From Enterobacter soli ATCC BAA-2102 (GTDB lineage: Bacteria > Pseudomonadota > Gammaproteobacteria > Enterobacterales > Enterobacteriaceae), in assembly GCF_001654845.1 (NCBI RefSeq), contig NZ_LXES01000049.1:121585-185584 (forward strand): a DNA stretch of 64,000 bases, read 5' to 3'. Positions 54,546-63,249 of this stretch are shown here, one piece after another. Both the position numbers and the translations under genes were made by a program. The first letter of the stretch is position 1. Each line of letters starts with the position of its first letter. The notes under the pieces are model-generated. The model worked only from the letters and a program-made list of their open reading frames with translations. It searched no databases and had not been told where the DNA came from.

Positions 54546-55422
54546 GTAAGCCATCTCCTAAGAAGTTAAACGCCAGACTGTTGATCAGAATTGCCAGCCC
54601 CGGAATAGTCACCACCCACCAGCACTCCATCATGTAGGTACGACCGCTTGAAATCATCGCCCCCCACTCTGGCTCCGGCGGCTGCGCGCCAAGGCCGAGG
54701 AAGCCCAGCCCGGCAGCGGTCAGGATGATCCCCGCCATGTTCATGGTGATACGGATAATCACCGACGGCAGGCACAGCGGCACAATGTGGCGCCACAGTA
54801 CACGGACAGATGATGCCCCCTGTAAACGCACGGCAGAGATAAAATCGGCCTGCCGCAGGGAAAGCGTTTCGGCACGCGCCAGGCGGGCAATCGGCGGCCA
54901 GGCGGTCAACGTAATGGCGATTACCACGTGTTTCAGCCCAGGGCCGAGCGCCGCCACAAATGCCAGGGCCAGCACCAGGCTTGGGAAGGAGATAAAAATA
55001 TCGGTGACGCGCATCAGTACCGCATCCACCTTGCCGCCAAAATAGCCAGCGGTCACACCCAGCAGCAGCCCAAGCGGCCCCACGGTCACGGAGACCAGCA
55101 GCACGATATAAAGCGTGATGCGCGAGCCATACACCAGGCGGCTGAAGATATCGCGACCAAACTCATCGGTGCCGAACCAGTGCTGCGCATTCGGTGCCAC
55201 CAGCGCGTTGTTCAGGTCTTGCACCAGCGGGTTATAGGGCGCAATCACCGGCGCGAAGGCTGCAACAATCAACAGCAGCAGAATAATGCCGCCACCAATG
55301 GCGGTGAGTGGATTACGCGCCATTTTGCCAATGAAGCCTGTGGCGCGCCCGAAAGCACGTTTGATACGCTGGCGGCCTTCAGACTGCCCGGTCCCCAGCG
55401 GCGAATCCAGAGAAACGGTCAT
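54517..55422 (-). CDS. ABC importer permease (DppC-like)
   Basis: A 301-residue permease with a TM near the N-terminus (LTAIGGGIILLLLIVAAFAPVIA), the DppC-type N-terminal loop NALVAPNAQHWFGTDEFGRDIFSRL, about six TM segments and the EAA-like loop AETLSLRQADFISAVRLQGASS that contacts the ATPase. Its start overlaps the partner permease by 4 bp. Confidence 0.94.
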   Translation of the reverse strand: MTVSLDSPLGTGQSEGRQRIKRAFGRATGFIGKMARNPLTAIGGGIILLLLIVAAFAPVIAPYNPLVQDLNNALVAPNAQHWFGTDEFGRDIFSRLVYGSRITLYIVLLVSVTVGPLGLLLGVTAGYFGGKVDAVLMRVTDIFISFPSLVLALAFVAALGPGLKHVVIAITLTAWPPIARLARAETLSLRQADFISAVRLQGASSVRVLWRHIVPLCLPSVIIRITMNMAGIILTAAGLGFLGLGAQPPEPEWGAMISSGRTYMMECWWVVTIPGLAILINSLAFNFLGDGLRDILDPRSE

Positions 55423-56456
55423 GATTTCGTCCTCGGGTCAAAGAGTTGATACAGCATGTCGGAGAGCAGGTTGAGCATCACAAAGATAATGCCCACCAGC
55501 AGCACGCAGCCCATTACCGCATTCATATCGCCAAGCAGCAGGCTGCCGGTGAGATACGAGCCAAAGCCTGGCCAGGAGAAGACGGTTTCAATCAGCACCG
55601 CTCCTTCCAGCAGCGAGCCGTAGGCCAGCGCGACGACCGTCAGCAGCTGGACGAGGATGTTGCGAAACGCGTGATTCCAGATAACCTGACGCTCGGTTAA
55701 GCCTTTTACCCGCGCGGTGATGATGAACTCCTGCGACAGCTGCGCCAGCATAAAGCTGCGGGTCATACGGCTGATGTAGGCCAGCGAGTGAAAACCGAGC
55801 AGCGAAGCCGGCAGCACCAGATGGTTAATGGCGTTCCAGAACACTGCACTGTTTCCGGCCAGCAGCGCATCGACGGTCATCAGCCCGGTGCGACGCGGAA
55901 CTAACCCGTCCAGCCCCAGATCCAGACGCCCTGCACCGCCTACCCAGCCAAGCCAGGCGTAGAACAGCAGCAAGCCCATCATCCCCACCCAGAAAATCGG
56001 CGTGGAGTAACCTGCCAGGCTGATGATACGTACCACGTAATCGGAAATGCTGTTGCGACGCGCCGCCGCCAGCACGCCCAGCGGAATGCCGAGGCCTGCG
56101 CCGACGATAATCGCCATCGTCGCCAGTTCCAGCGTGGCCGGGAAGACGCGCAGGATATCTGCCGTCACCGGTTTGCCGGTCAGCAACGCATTGCCCAAAT
56201 CACCGTGCAGCAGGTTATTCAGGTAAATGCCAAACTGGGTCAGCAATGATTTATCAAATCCCAGCTGGTGATACACCTGCTGATAGGTGCTGTGGTCTGC
56301 ATCCGGGCCGACAATCGCCAGCACCGGATCGACAGGCATCACACGGCCGATGAAAAAGGTCAGCAGCAGCAGGCCAAACAGTGTAATGACAACCTGCGTC
56401 AGCCGTTTTGAGAAGCGCCGGGTACGGGAGCCGGACGCGAGGATCGCCACACTCAT
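55419..56456 (-). CDS. ABC importer permease (DppB-like)
   Basis: A 345-residue permease with six TM segments, the DppB-type periplasmic loop YQQVYHQLGFDKSLLTQFGIYLNNLLHGDLGNAL and the EAA-like loop SQEFIITARVKGLTERQVIW. The end of the protein (LLSDMLYQLFDPRTK) is typical of the family. It overlaps the binding-protein stop by 4 bp and the next permease by 4 bp. Confidence 0.94.
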   Translation of the reverse strand: MSVAILASGSRTRRFSKRLTQVVITLFGLLLLTFFIGRVMPVDPVLAIVGPDADHSTYQQVYHQLGFDKSLLTQFGIYLNNLLHGDLGNALLTGKPVTADILRVFPATLELATMAIIVGAGLGIPLGVLAAARRNSISDYVVRIISLAGYSTPIFWVGMMGLLLFYAWLGWVGGAGRLDLGLDGLVPRRTGLMTVDALLAGNSAVFWNAINHLVLPASLLGFHSLAYISRMTRSFMLAQLSQEFIITARVKGLTERQVIWNHAFRNILVQLLTVVALAYGSLLEGAVLIETVFSWPGFGSYLTGSLLLGDMNAVMGCVLLVGIIFVMLNLLSDMLYQLFDPRTKS

Positions 56457-58069
56457 TGTTCACCTCCGGTTTTGTAGACTTCACGCAGGAAGGTGGTGGC
56501 CGATGGGTGCGACTGGAAGTTTTTCACCTCGTTGCGCACCACCACGGAATCGACCATTTGCGAGAGCGGGATCATCGCCGGGATCAGCTCGTCGTAACGC
56601 ACCTGGATCTGCTGGTAATCGGCTACCTGTTTTTGCGGATCGCGCTCCAGCAAAGCTTTATCGATCATCTCGTTGAGCGGTTTATCGTAGAAACTGGTTC
56701 GCCAGCCCTGGAAGTTAGTCAGCCGGGCTTCATCGCTGTTGTCCGGGTTGTAGACCAGCGCACGCAGGCTGGAGTGTGGATGCGGCTCTACCCCACTGCC
56801 GCCGCGCCCCACCAGCATGTCGAACTTACGCTCGCGCATGGCACCGTAAATCTGGTTGCCGGTGCCGGTGATGATTTTGGCGTTGATGCCCGCCTGCATC
56901 AGGGTCGACTGCACAGCGATAGCAATATTGAGGAACGGCTGATCCGCCAGCACGCGCAGGGTGGTATCGAATCCGTTCGGGTAACCCGCCTCTGCCAGCA
57001 GCTTTTTGGCGCGCGGAATATCCAGCCTGTAGCCAGGGTCCGGCAGCGTGGACGGCATTCCCGCTTTGATCGGACGCTGATGCAGCACGCCGTAACCCGG
57101 CATCAGCGCTTTGTTGATGCCCTGATAATCAATCAGATAGCGCACCGCCTCGCGCACTTTGGCGTTGGCGAAATGGGCCTCTTTCATGCTCATGGCAACG
57201 TAGTAGACCGTGCCTTTCTGTACCGCTTCAACGGTGAGCTGCGGGTCTTTACGCAGGGCATTGATGTCCGCCACCGCCATGTTGTTGGCAATGTCGAGGT
57301 CGCCTTTTTCAATCATCAGGCGCAGGGTTTGCGACTCCTGAAAATGGCGCAATACCACGCGGCTCATCTTCGGCTCATCACGCCAGTAGTGCGGATTACG
57401 CTGCATCCGCAGCACATCTTTCGCCTGCCAGGTTTCCAGCATGAACGGGCCCGAGCCTGCTTCGTTGGTGGTGAGCCAGCGGTTGCCCCAGTCGTTGTTG
57501 GCTGCGTGCTGCTGCACGGTTTTGCTGTCGAGCACGCCCAGGTTACCCAGCGCACCCAGGGAGTAGATCACCAACTGCGGGTCATTGGCTTTAGGCAGGA
57601 CGATTTGTACGGTGTAATCATCCGGGGCGCTGACCTGTTTATCGATATTTTTCTTGCTGAAACCGTAGGACTTCCACACCGATGCCTGGGCAAGATTCAG
57701 GTGCAGCAGGCGGCGCATCGACCAGACTACATCTTCCGCCGTCAGCGGATTGCCGGAGTGAAATTTCACGTCATCACGCAGGTGGAAAGTCAGGGTTTTA
57801 CCGTCCGGGGCAATATCCCAGGACTTCGCCAGCACGGGCCTGACGTTGGTGAGTTCGTTCGGATCAAGCTCTACCAGGGAATCGTAGAGGTTAACCACAA
57901 TGCCGACCACTTCGTTACCGGTCATTGCCGCCGGGTCGAGCGTCAGCAGGTTGTTCATATTCATGCCGATGATGAGCTGGTCGGGCGGCGTTTTTGCGTA
58001 CGCCGCGCCGCTCCCCATCATCAGCGCGAGCGCGAGTAAACACGCTCCGGCCAAGGGAGTTCGTTTCAT
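56453..58069 (-). CDS. ABC importer substrate-binding protein (family 5)
   Basis: A 538-residue periplasmic solute-binding protein of the DppA/OppA family. Signal peptide MKRTPLAGACLLALALMMGS ends near AYA-KTPPDQL. Family signature KTLTFHLRDDVKFHSGNPLTAEDVVWS is at about residues 90-115. It supplies substrate to the two permeases downstream. The start has AGGCGA 7 nt upstream and is 33 bp after the enolase-family gene, so the enzyme and importer are one operon. The true ligand is unknown; sugar acids, peptides or opines are possible. Confidence 0.94.
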   Translation of the reverse strand: MKRTPLAGACLLALALMMGSGAAYAKTPPDQLIIGMNMNNLLTLDPAAMTGNEVVGIVVNLYDSLVELDPNELTNVRPVLAKSWDIAPDGKTLTFHLRDDVKFHSGNPLTAEDVVWSMRRLLHLNLAQASVWKSYGFSKKNIDKQVSAPDDYTVQIVLPKANDPQLVIYSLGALGNLGVLDSKTVQQHAANNDWGNRWLTTNEAGSGPFMLETWQAKDVLRMQRNPHYWRDEPKMSRVVLRHFQESQTLRLMIEKGDLDIANNMAVADINALRKDPQLTVEAVQKGTVYYVAMSMKEAHFANAKVREAVRYLIDYQGINKALMPGYGVLHQRPIKAGMPSTLPDPGYRLDIPRAKKLLAEAGYPNGFDTTLRVLADQPFLNIAIAVQSTLMQAGINAKIITGTGNQIYGAMRERKFDMLVGRGGSGVEPHPHSSLRALVYNPDNSDEARLTNFQGWRTSFYDKPLNEMIDKALLERDPQKQVADYQQIQVRYDELIPAMIPLSQMVDSVVVRNEVKNFQSHPSATTFLREVYKTGGEQ

Positions 58070-58102
58070 GTATATATCGCCTGTAGGGTACGTTTTTATC
58101 TG

Positions 58103-59257
58103 TCAGTCGTGGCTGACGGTATTGGCTTCGATATATGCAAAATTAATGTCTTCGCCCAGTCCCGGGCGGGTCGGCAGGCTGACCATGCCGTTTTCATCCA
58201 TCGGGTCGACCAGGCTGTTGAGGTACGCCGCCGGTTCGTCGTAGTCGAGGAACGGGTGCAATAACCCCCGTTCGTACCAGCGGCAGTTTTTGATTGCGCC
58301 GATCACCGCCAGGCTTGCCGCGCCGTTACCGTGAACTTCGCAATCCATCCCGAACGACTCGGCCAGATGCGCCACTTTCAGCGTTGGGGAGATACCGCCC
58401 ACGCCATTTGCCCCGGCACGCAAAATGTCGCACGCCCCGGCTTTGACCCAGTCCGCACGGCTGTGGTGTTTTCCGCCCAGGCTTTCCGGCCCGATAATCG
58501 GGATCGACAGGTTTTCCGCCAGCCACACGTAGGAGGCCATGCTCTCTTCTTCCATTGGTTCTTCAAACCAGGCGAAGTTGAGTTTTTCCAGCTCTTTACC
58601 GATGTAGAGCGCTTCCGTACGGCTGTACCAGTGGTATCCATCGATCATCAGGTCAATATCCGGGCCGACGGCTTCACGCACAGCGGCACAGGCTTTGACG
58701 TCCATTTTCGGGTTCGGGGCGAAGGAGACCGGCGGCATCCAGGTATGCAGTTTGATGGCCTTATACCCGCGCGCCACCAGCTTTTCGGCAAAACTGGCGT
58801 ACTCTTCCGGAGTCGACAACCCGCCGGGCAGATCGTCGCCGCACATGGTGCTGCCGTAAGCCGGGACTTTGTCGCGGTAGCCGCCCAGCAGTTTCCAGAC
58901 CGGCACGTTGAGTTTGCGGCCAATGAGATCCCACAGCGCCTGTTCAACGAAGCCCAGCGCGCGCTCGGTCAGTTGATGCGCGCTGCCGCGCTGCCAGTGC
59001 GCCAGATCCTGCCAGATGCGTTCGCGGTTGAACGCGTCCTGCCCGACCAGCACCTTGCGAAAGAAGGTGTTGACCACAAAGGGACGCACCACTTCCTGCG
59101 GCGCGAACGAATACCCTTTGGTGCCATCGTCTGCCGTGATGGTCAGCATCGCCATTTTGGCCATGCTTTCCGGCCCTGGATGCGAATGCCCGGCGCTGTC
59201 GGAAACACGACGCGTCGGGAACTGGAAGACGGTGACGTTTACAGATTCTATTTTCAT
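58103..59257 (-). CDS. Enolase-superfamily (mandelate racemase-like) enzyme
   Basis: A 384-residue enzyme with an N-terminal capping domain and an (alpha/beta)7-beta barrel. Metal ligands read as Asp206 (LMIDGYHW), Glu232 (WFEEPM) and Glu258 (GPESLGG), and the Asp277 / His309 pair (CDILRAG, EVHGNG) fits the mandelate racemase subgroup. The first acid/base position is Lys169-Leu-His171 rather than the common KxK. Such enzymes dehydrate or epimerise acid sugars and other carboxylates; the substrate cannot be named. It is first in the operon with the ABC importer, which suggests import and conversion of the same compound. No regulator gene is adjacent. Confidence 0.9.
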   Translation of the reverse strand: MKIESVNVTVFQFPTRRVSDSAGHSHPGPESMAKMAMLTITADDGTKGYSFAPQEVVRPFVVNTFFRKVLVGQDAFNRERIWQDLAHWQRGSAHQLTERALGFVEQALWDLIGRKLNVPVWKLLGGYRDKVPAYGSTMCGDDLPGGLSTPEEYASFAEKLVARGYKAIKLHTWMPPVSFAPNPKMDVKACAAVREAVGPDIDLMIDGYHWYSRTEALYIGKELEKLNFAWFEEPMEEESMASYVWLAENLSIPIIGPESLGGKHHSRADWVKAGACDILRAGANGVGGISPTLKVAHLAESFGMDCEVHGNGAASLAVIGAIKNCRWYERGLLHPFLDYDEPAAYLNSLVDPMDENGMVSLPTRPGLGEDINFAYIEANTVSHD

Positions 59258-59310
59258 TATCAGTCCTTAACACTACAGAGGTTCAGAGCGACTTTTTAAT
59301 TTGAAAAGCT

Positions 59311-59320
59311 GTTTCGAAAC
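59311..59320. promoter_or_regulatory. Palindrome GTTTCGAAAC upstream of the enolase operon
   Basis: Perfect 10-bp palindrome, 54 bp before the start of the enolase-family gene, where an operator would overlap or follow the promoter. Another TTTCGAA lies at 59468-59474. The binding regulator is unknown. Confidence 0.4.
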
Positions 59321-59384
59321 TAACTTTAAGCGCAAAATTCGTCCGCTGCCTTAGACAAATTCCGCTAAGCATCGGCCATTTTTT

Positions 59385-59396
59385 GTGCATATGCAC
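59385..59396. promoter_or_regulatory. Palindrome GTGCATATGCAC upstream of the enolase operon
   Basis: Perfect 12-bp palindrome about 130 bp before the enolase-family start. Possible regulator site; no family assigned. Confidence 0.4.
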
Positions 59397-59507
59397 GGAA
59401 GGGAGTGACAGTTTTCACAAAAGGGATCTGAAATGTGATGTCGATCGGGACGGGTGTTTGAATGAAATGAAATGTTATTTCGAATTGAATCAGATGCTGT
59501 CTGATTG

Positions 59508-59534
59508 CCTAACCCCAGCCCTCTCCCACAGGGA
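59508..59534. repeat. Partial CCCTCTCCC-type palindromic repeat
   Basis: ACCCCAGCCCTCTCCC is shared exactly with the copy near wcaA (about 12603), but the right arm GGGGAGAGGG is cut to GGGA, so the palindrome is incomplete. Confidence 0.7.
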
Positions 59535-59658
59535 AGGATGTCAAAATAATTGAACAAATAGTGAGGCTATTTAAGTTATAACAAATTAATTTTATTAAAT
59601 TTTTAGCCATTGCATGAGTTAGTTTTGCTCATTACATAATAGTTTAAGAAACAGTTTA

Positions 59659-59684
59659 TTTGAACTAGTTTTGAACTTGAACTG
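59659..59684. repeat. TTTGAACT repeats at the left end of the island
   Basis: Two TTTGAACT units and a third GAACT lie within 26 bp (TTTGAACTAG, then TTTTGAACTTGAACTG), 40-65 bp before the integrase start. Related units are at 63808-63834 near the right end. Possible integrase arm sites; inference only. Confidence 0.45.
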
Positions 59685-59722
59685 CGAATAAATATGCACT
59701 CATTATGCAAGGGATATGAATA

Positions 59723-61012
59723 ATGCAAATCAACTTTACGACGAAAGCGCGTGATAATCTTTCTCCAAAACCCGCCGCTTACATAGCGTATCATGCAAGC
59801 GGCGAACGCGGGACGGGACGTACAGGAGTGCGTGTCTATTCGTCTGGACGTAAAACTTTCGTCTATCGCCATTTCGTAGGTAAAACAGCAAAATTTCAGA
59901 CACTGGGTGAAAACCCTGCAATGTCTATCAGTAGCGCTCTTGAGAAGTTTGAAAGCCTTTCTTTATGTTCTGATGTGCTCAAAGTTACTAAAACAAGCGG
60001 TACGCTTGCTGATCTGTTTGAGGCCCACAAAACCGATTTTATAGCTTCCGGTAAACGCACATACCACCATTACAAAACTCTGCGCTCCACAATCGCAGCA
60101 AGCGGTCTGTTGCCGGAAACAACAATTGCGAAAAAAATCACTTCAAACGATGTAAGAGCAGTTCTCAATTATGTTTATCAACACACACAAAAGCGAGCCT
60201 GAGTTAACCAGATCCGTTCATATATGCATACTCTCTTTGGTTTTGGCGTTAAGTGCGACAAGTCCCCGCTAATGGACAAGCCTGATATTGTGTTTGATAT
60301 TCCGTTTAACCCCGTCTCTGCAATACCGGTGCTCACGGTTAGCGAGGAAGAACAATATGTCGGTGAACGTTTCCTGAGCTTCGATGAACTGGCCCTGCTA
60401 CTCAAAACAACTAACGAACATTTCTTTAATGCCGACGTTGCTGTACTTATCCAGCTAATCTTTTTTTGTGGGGGTCAACGTCCGTATGAGATCATGGCCC
60501 TGCCAAAGAAATACTATGATAAGAAAAACTGTATACTTTCTGTACCACCGTCAATATCAAAAACAAAAAAATGGTATCACTTCATTCTTTGCAAAACAGC
60601 TATTGAATTAATAGAACTGATGATTTCACGATATCCAGATCATGAGTATTTATTTCCTAATCGAAATTATGAGGGGAAACTGGCTAATTGGGAAAAAAAA
60701 GTAGCTACTGGTAAACTGGATGAGGATTCCATTGCCCCTGCAAAATTGATGAATAATGAATTACTTTCGAATAATATTAAACGCTTTTGTGAGAGAAAAG
60801 TTGTTGATTCATTTATTCCGAGAGATTTTCGTCGCACTTTTAAAACATTGGGTGGACAATTAAAAATCACAAAAGAAATTCGTGACAGAATTCAGCACCA
60901 TTCTTTACATGACGTATCATCAGTCCATTATGACAGATATGATTACAACGAAGAAAAGCTGGAAGCACTTTTGAAATGGGAAAATAAACTGCATGAGTTA
61001 ATGAAGTTCTAA
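59723..61012 (+). pseudogene. Tyrosine recombinase (phage-type integrase) interrupted by an in-frame TGA
   Basis: The frame encodes an integrase of about 430 codons but is split by TGA at 60200-60202 (...HTQKRA, stop, VNQIRSYMHTLF...). Both halves are in the same frame with no length change, so one nonsense change explains it. The N-terminal half has the arm-binding DUF4102-like strand (TTKARDNLSPKPAAYIAYHA, RKTFVYRHFVGK) and a SAM-like core-binding start. The C-terminal half has the catalytic set GGQRPYEI (Arg), SKTKKWYH (Lys), PRDFRRT (Arg) and HYDRYDY (Tyr). Probably inactive unless read through. Plausibly the integrase that brought in the following genes. Confidence 0.85.
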
Positions 61013-61028
61013 ATCAGTTATTCTAAAA

Positions 61029-61083
61029 AAACCATCACCACCAGTAATGGTATGCAATATATAATTCTTTGTGGTGATGGTTT
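61029..61083 (+). terminator. Long inverted repeat after the integrase
   Basis: AAACCATCACCAC (61029-61041) is perfectly complementary to GTGGTGATGGTTT (61071-61083) with a 29-nt spacer, 17 bp after the integrase stop. It could form a terminator hairpin, although the spacer is longer than usual and the U-tract weak; a protein-binding site is the alternative. Confidence 0.5.
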
Positions 61084-61215
61084 GATTATTAGTTACTTTT
61101 CCCCACGTAATAAATGTGATCTCCCCCTCAATTCTCTTATGTGAAATGTATAATATTTCACAGTCAAAATGACATTTAATTATTACCGATTCAACTGATG
61201 GAGAAGGCCAATATT

Positions 61216-62688
61216 ATGGCGAGAGGGTATTTTTTGACGGTGGGCTGTCAAACAACTTGTGGTGGCTCAATCATTACAGGTTATGCGCAACATTCATTAA
61301 CAGGGCAACCTACAGCCAGAAATGGAGATAAATACATATGTGGAGTTGATAAACAGGTTCATACCATTTTGGGCGGAATTCCGTTCTATTCTGTAGATGG
61401 TGTAGCAGCAGCAGGTACTTTGCATAGTCGGGGAAGTTGTGATTGTAAATGTGAATTTATCCCTTCTGATTATTCGATGTCTTATGATGATGATGAGCCT
61501 GTATCAAGACCTCAAACACATCAATCGTCCATACCAACGCCGATAGCACCAAAACCGGCGGCAGCACCAACTTTCTCACCTCAGCCACCAGCAGCTATAC
61601 CTCCAAAACCAATTTCCTCTGTGCCAGTGAAAGAGGAAGAACAGCGCGAACCAGTAGATGCCGGGTATTGTATACTCCCATATGGAAGCCACACCCGAGC
61701 ATATGATCCCTATCTGTTTCTGAATCCACCCGGCGGCGTGCGCGAACTGTATTTTTCATTGAACGGTGAAGATAAGCAGTATAAAGCCGGTTCTATCCTG
61801 CTCATTGTTGACCCGGAGAAGCAGGACGAGAAACAAATAGCGCACTTGCAAGCTGCGAAGGAACGAATTGACACAGCCCTGGCCCCGCTTTCACATCAGC
61901 AGGCGCGATTTCTGTTTAAAAATAAAGACACCATTGAAATGTTTGCTGCCGCTGCCAGTAAAACCAGCGAGATTTACGGGTACTCAGGACAGGTCACAGA
62001 AGCAGCAAAGGGATATTTCCAGCAGCTTGAAAATATCCTCGTCAGTATCGAGAAATCCTATCAAAACCACTACATCACCAGTGGGGCGTTGATCAGTGAG
62101 CAGTTTTACGTTGAGCGCCGTCAGTTGTTTGGTCAGCTTGATAGTGTCCTTAAAATGTTCTCAAAGCACCGTTTCATGTTCAATGAATATACCGACCTCA
62201 AAAAATCACTTGGTCTCTCAACCCATGCAATTACCCATCGCTGGAATGAAACAGGGGTAAACGATATTGAAGGTTATGCGACTCATATCGAGAAGCTGGC
62301 GAAGTACGTTAAGATGATGGAAACTGCCGGGAAGATTGGCGTTGGCCTGGCTGCATTAGATACTGCCGCTAAAATCACGGAAGCCTGCGCTACGGGCCGG
62401 GAATGTGCAAAAACTTCATTCACTTCAATTGGTGAGTTTTCTGGTAGCATGTTAGGAGGATTTATTGCCGCGAAAGCTGTTGAAAAGGGTGCAGCAAGCG
62501 TAGTCTGCTCTCTCATTTTAGGTGCAGCAACAATTGAAGCTGGCGGCGCGGGAGCATTACTGTGTACATTAGGTGTTGCAGGGGGAATAGCATATGGAAG
62601 TGATAAAACATTAAATCCTGCGTTGGGAAAAATTGGTGAATGGTCCGGGGAAAAATTAGGTCTTTATGAGATAAATAGTGATGATTAG
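61216..62688 (+). CDS. PAAR-domain protein, candidate type VI secretion effector
   Basis: A 490-residue protein. Residues 1-75 are a PAAR-like tip domain (MARGYFLTVGCQTTCGGSII, HSLTGQPTARNGDKYICG, HTILGGI, VDGVAAAGTLHSRGSCDCKC). Residues 98-148 are a proline-rich linker. Residues 150-400 form an alpha-helical extension with no motif I recognise. Residues 405-460 are rich in Gly/Ala and hydrophobic (MLGGFIAAKAVEKGAASVVC, then ILGAATIEAGGAGALLCTLG), like a membrane-inserting hairpin. The start is at 61216, with AGAAGG 8 nt upstream; an ATG 6 codons earlier has no ribosome site. No VgrG, Hcp or other T6SS gene is in the window. Effector activity (perhaps membrane-disrupting) is inference. Confidence 0.82.
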   Translation: MARGYFLTVGCQTTCGGSIITGYAQHSLTGQPTARNGDKYICGVDKQVHTILGGIPFYSVDGVAAAGTLHSRGSCDCKCEFIPSDYSMSYDDDEPVSRPQTHQSSIPTPIAPKPAAAPTFSPQPPAAIPPKPISSVPVKEEEQREPVDAGYCILPYGSHTRAYDPYLFLNPPGGVRELYFSLNGEDKQYKAGSILLIVDPEKQDEKQIAHLQAAKERIDTALAPLSHQQARFLFKNKDTIEMFAAAASKTSEIYGYSGQVTEAAKGYFQQLENILVSIEKSYQNHYITSGALISEQFYVERRQLFGQLDSVLKMFSKHRFMFNEYTDLKKSLGLSTHAITHRWNETGVNDIEGYATHIEKLAKYVKMMETAGKIGVGLAALDTAAKITEACATGRECAKTSFTSIGEFSGSMLGGFIAAKAVEKGAASVVCSLILGAATIEAGGAGALLCTLGVAGGIAYGSDKTLNPALGKIGEWSGEKLGLYEINSDD

Positions 62689-63079
62689 CTTAAAAGACAT
62701 AGCAATAATAAGCGGTTTACTTGCTGTATTATTTGGAATAATGAGCGTTATAATATCCATGCTGAATCGAAAGAGATATAAAGAAATATGTGCTTTATAT
62801 CTAAAAAAATTTGATTCCCTGCCATGGGCAACACAAATTTACGATAACGTTAATAGTCTTTACGTGAAATCTGCATATGGCATGAAAACAGATTTTATTT
62901 TCAGACCTTTGATTTGGAATAAAAAATCAAGTTTTTCCAAAAATGATGATAAGGATTTTATTCGTGGATTACCCCAACGTCTAATTAGACCATTTTATAT
63001 AGAGTATTTTATCACCGCTGTCAGCTTTGTTTTTTTTATAACTACTGCAATTTTGGTCTTTATTATTACACATAAATAA
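62681..63079 (+). CDS. Small two-TM membrane protein, candidate immunity partner of the PAAR protein
   Basis: A 132-residue protein that overlaps the PAAR gene end by 8 bp (ATG at 62681; a GTG one codon earlier is also possible). TM1 is at about residues 7-28 (IAIISGLLAVLFGIMSVIISML) and TM2 at about 107-129 (IEYFITAVSFVFFITTAILVFII). A basic region of about 75 residues lies between them. No homologue recognised. Translational coupling to a membrane-acting effector candidate and the inner-membrane topology fit an immunity protein; this is inference. A terminator follows directly. Confidence 0.75.
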   Translation: MISLKDIAIISGLLAVLFGIMSVIISMLNRKRYKEICALYLKKFDSLPWATQIYDNVNSLYVKSAYGMKTDFIFRPLIWNKKSSFSKNDDKDFIRGLPQRLIRPFYIEYFITAVSFVFFITTAILVFIITHK

Positions 63080-63101
63080 TTCAATTATCCATGTGTAATA
63101 C

Positions 63102-63130
63102 AAAAAACAAGCCCATAAAGGGCTTGTTTT
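63102..63130 (+). terminator. Rho-independent terminator after the PAAR/partner pair
   Basis: AACAAGCCC pairs perfectly with GGGCTTGTT around an ATAAA loop, with an A-run before and TTTT after, so it could work on both strands. It ends the two-gene unit. Confidence 0.92.
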
Positions 63131-63249
63131 CTTATTCTAAAAAGCATCACTCCCTCAACAAATATCACTCACACAATCATTCCTAAACCTGATAATTTAT
63201 TTCCTGAACTTCATCACGAACATTAAATTAAATGTCGACATTCTAATTT

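Larger units (their letters stand above)
59258..59722. other. Intergenic region between the enolase operon and the island integrase
   Basis: 465 bp without a gene. It holds two perfect palindromes (59311-59320, 59385-59396), a partial CCCTCTCCC-type repeat (59508-59534, sharing ACCCCAGCCCTCTCCC with the wcaA-wzc copy) and the TTTGAACT repeats (59659-59684). AT content rises sharply after about 59,540, which I take as the approximate island edge. No tRNA gene is visible. Confidence 0.65.

Noticed and set aside
56408..58039. 543-codon open frame on the plus strand
   Set aside because: Exactly opposite the binding-protein gene, whose signal peptide and family motifs are clear; the antisense translation has no recognisable domain.
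58331..59299. 322-codon open frame on the plus strand
   Set aside because: Antisense to the enolase-superfamily gene with intact active-site residues; GC-rich shadow.
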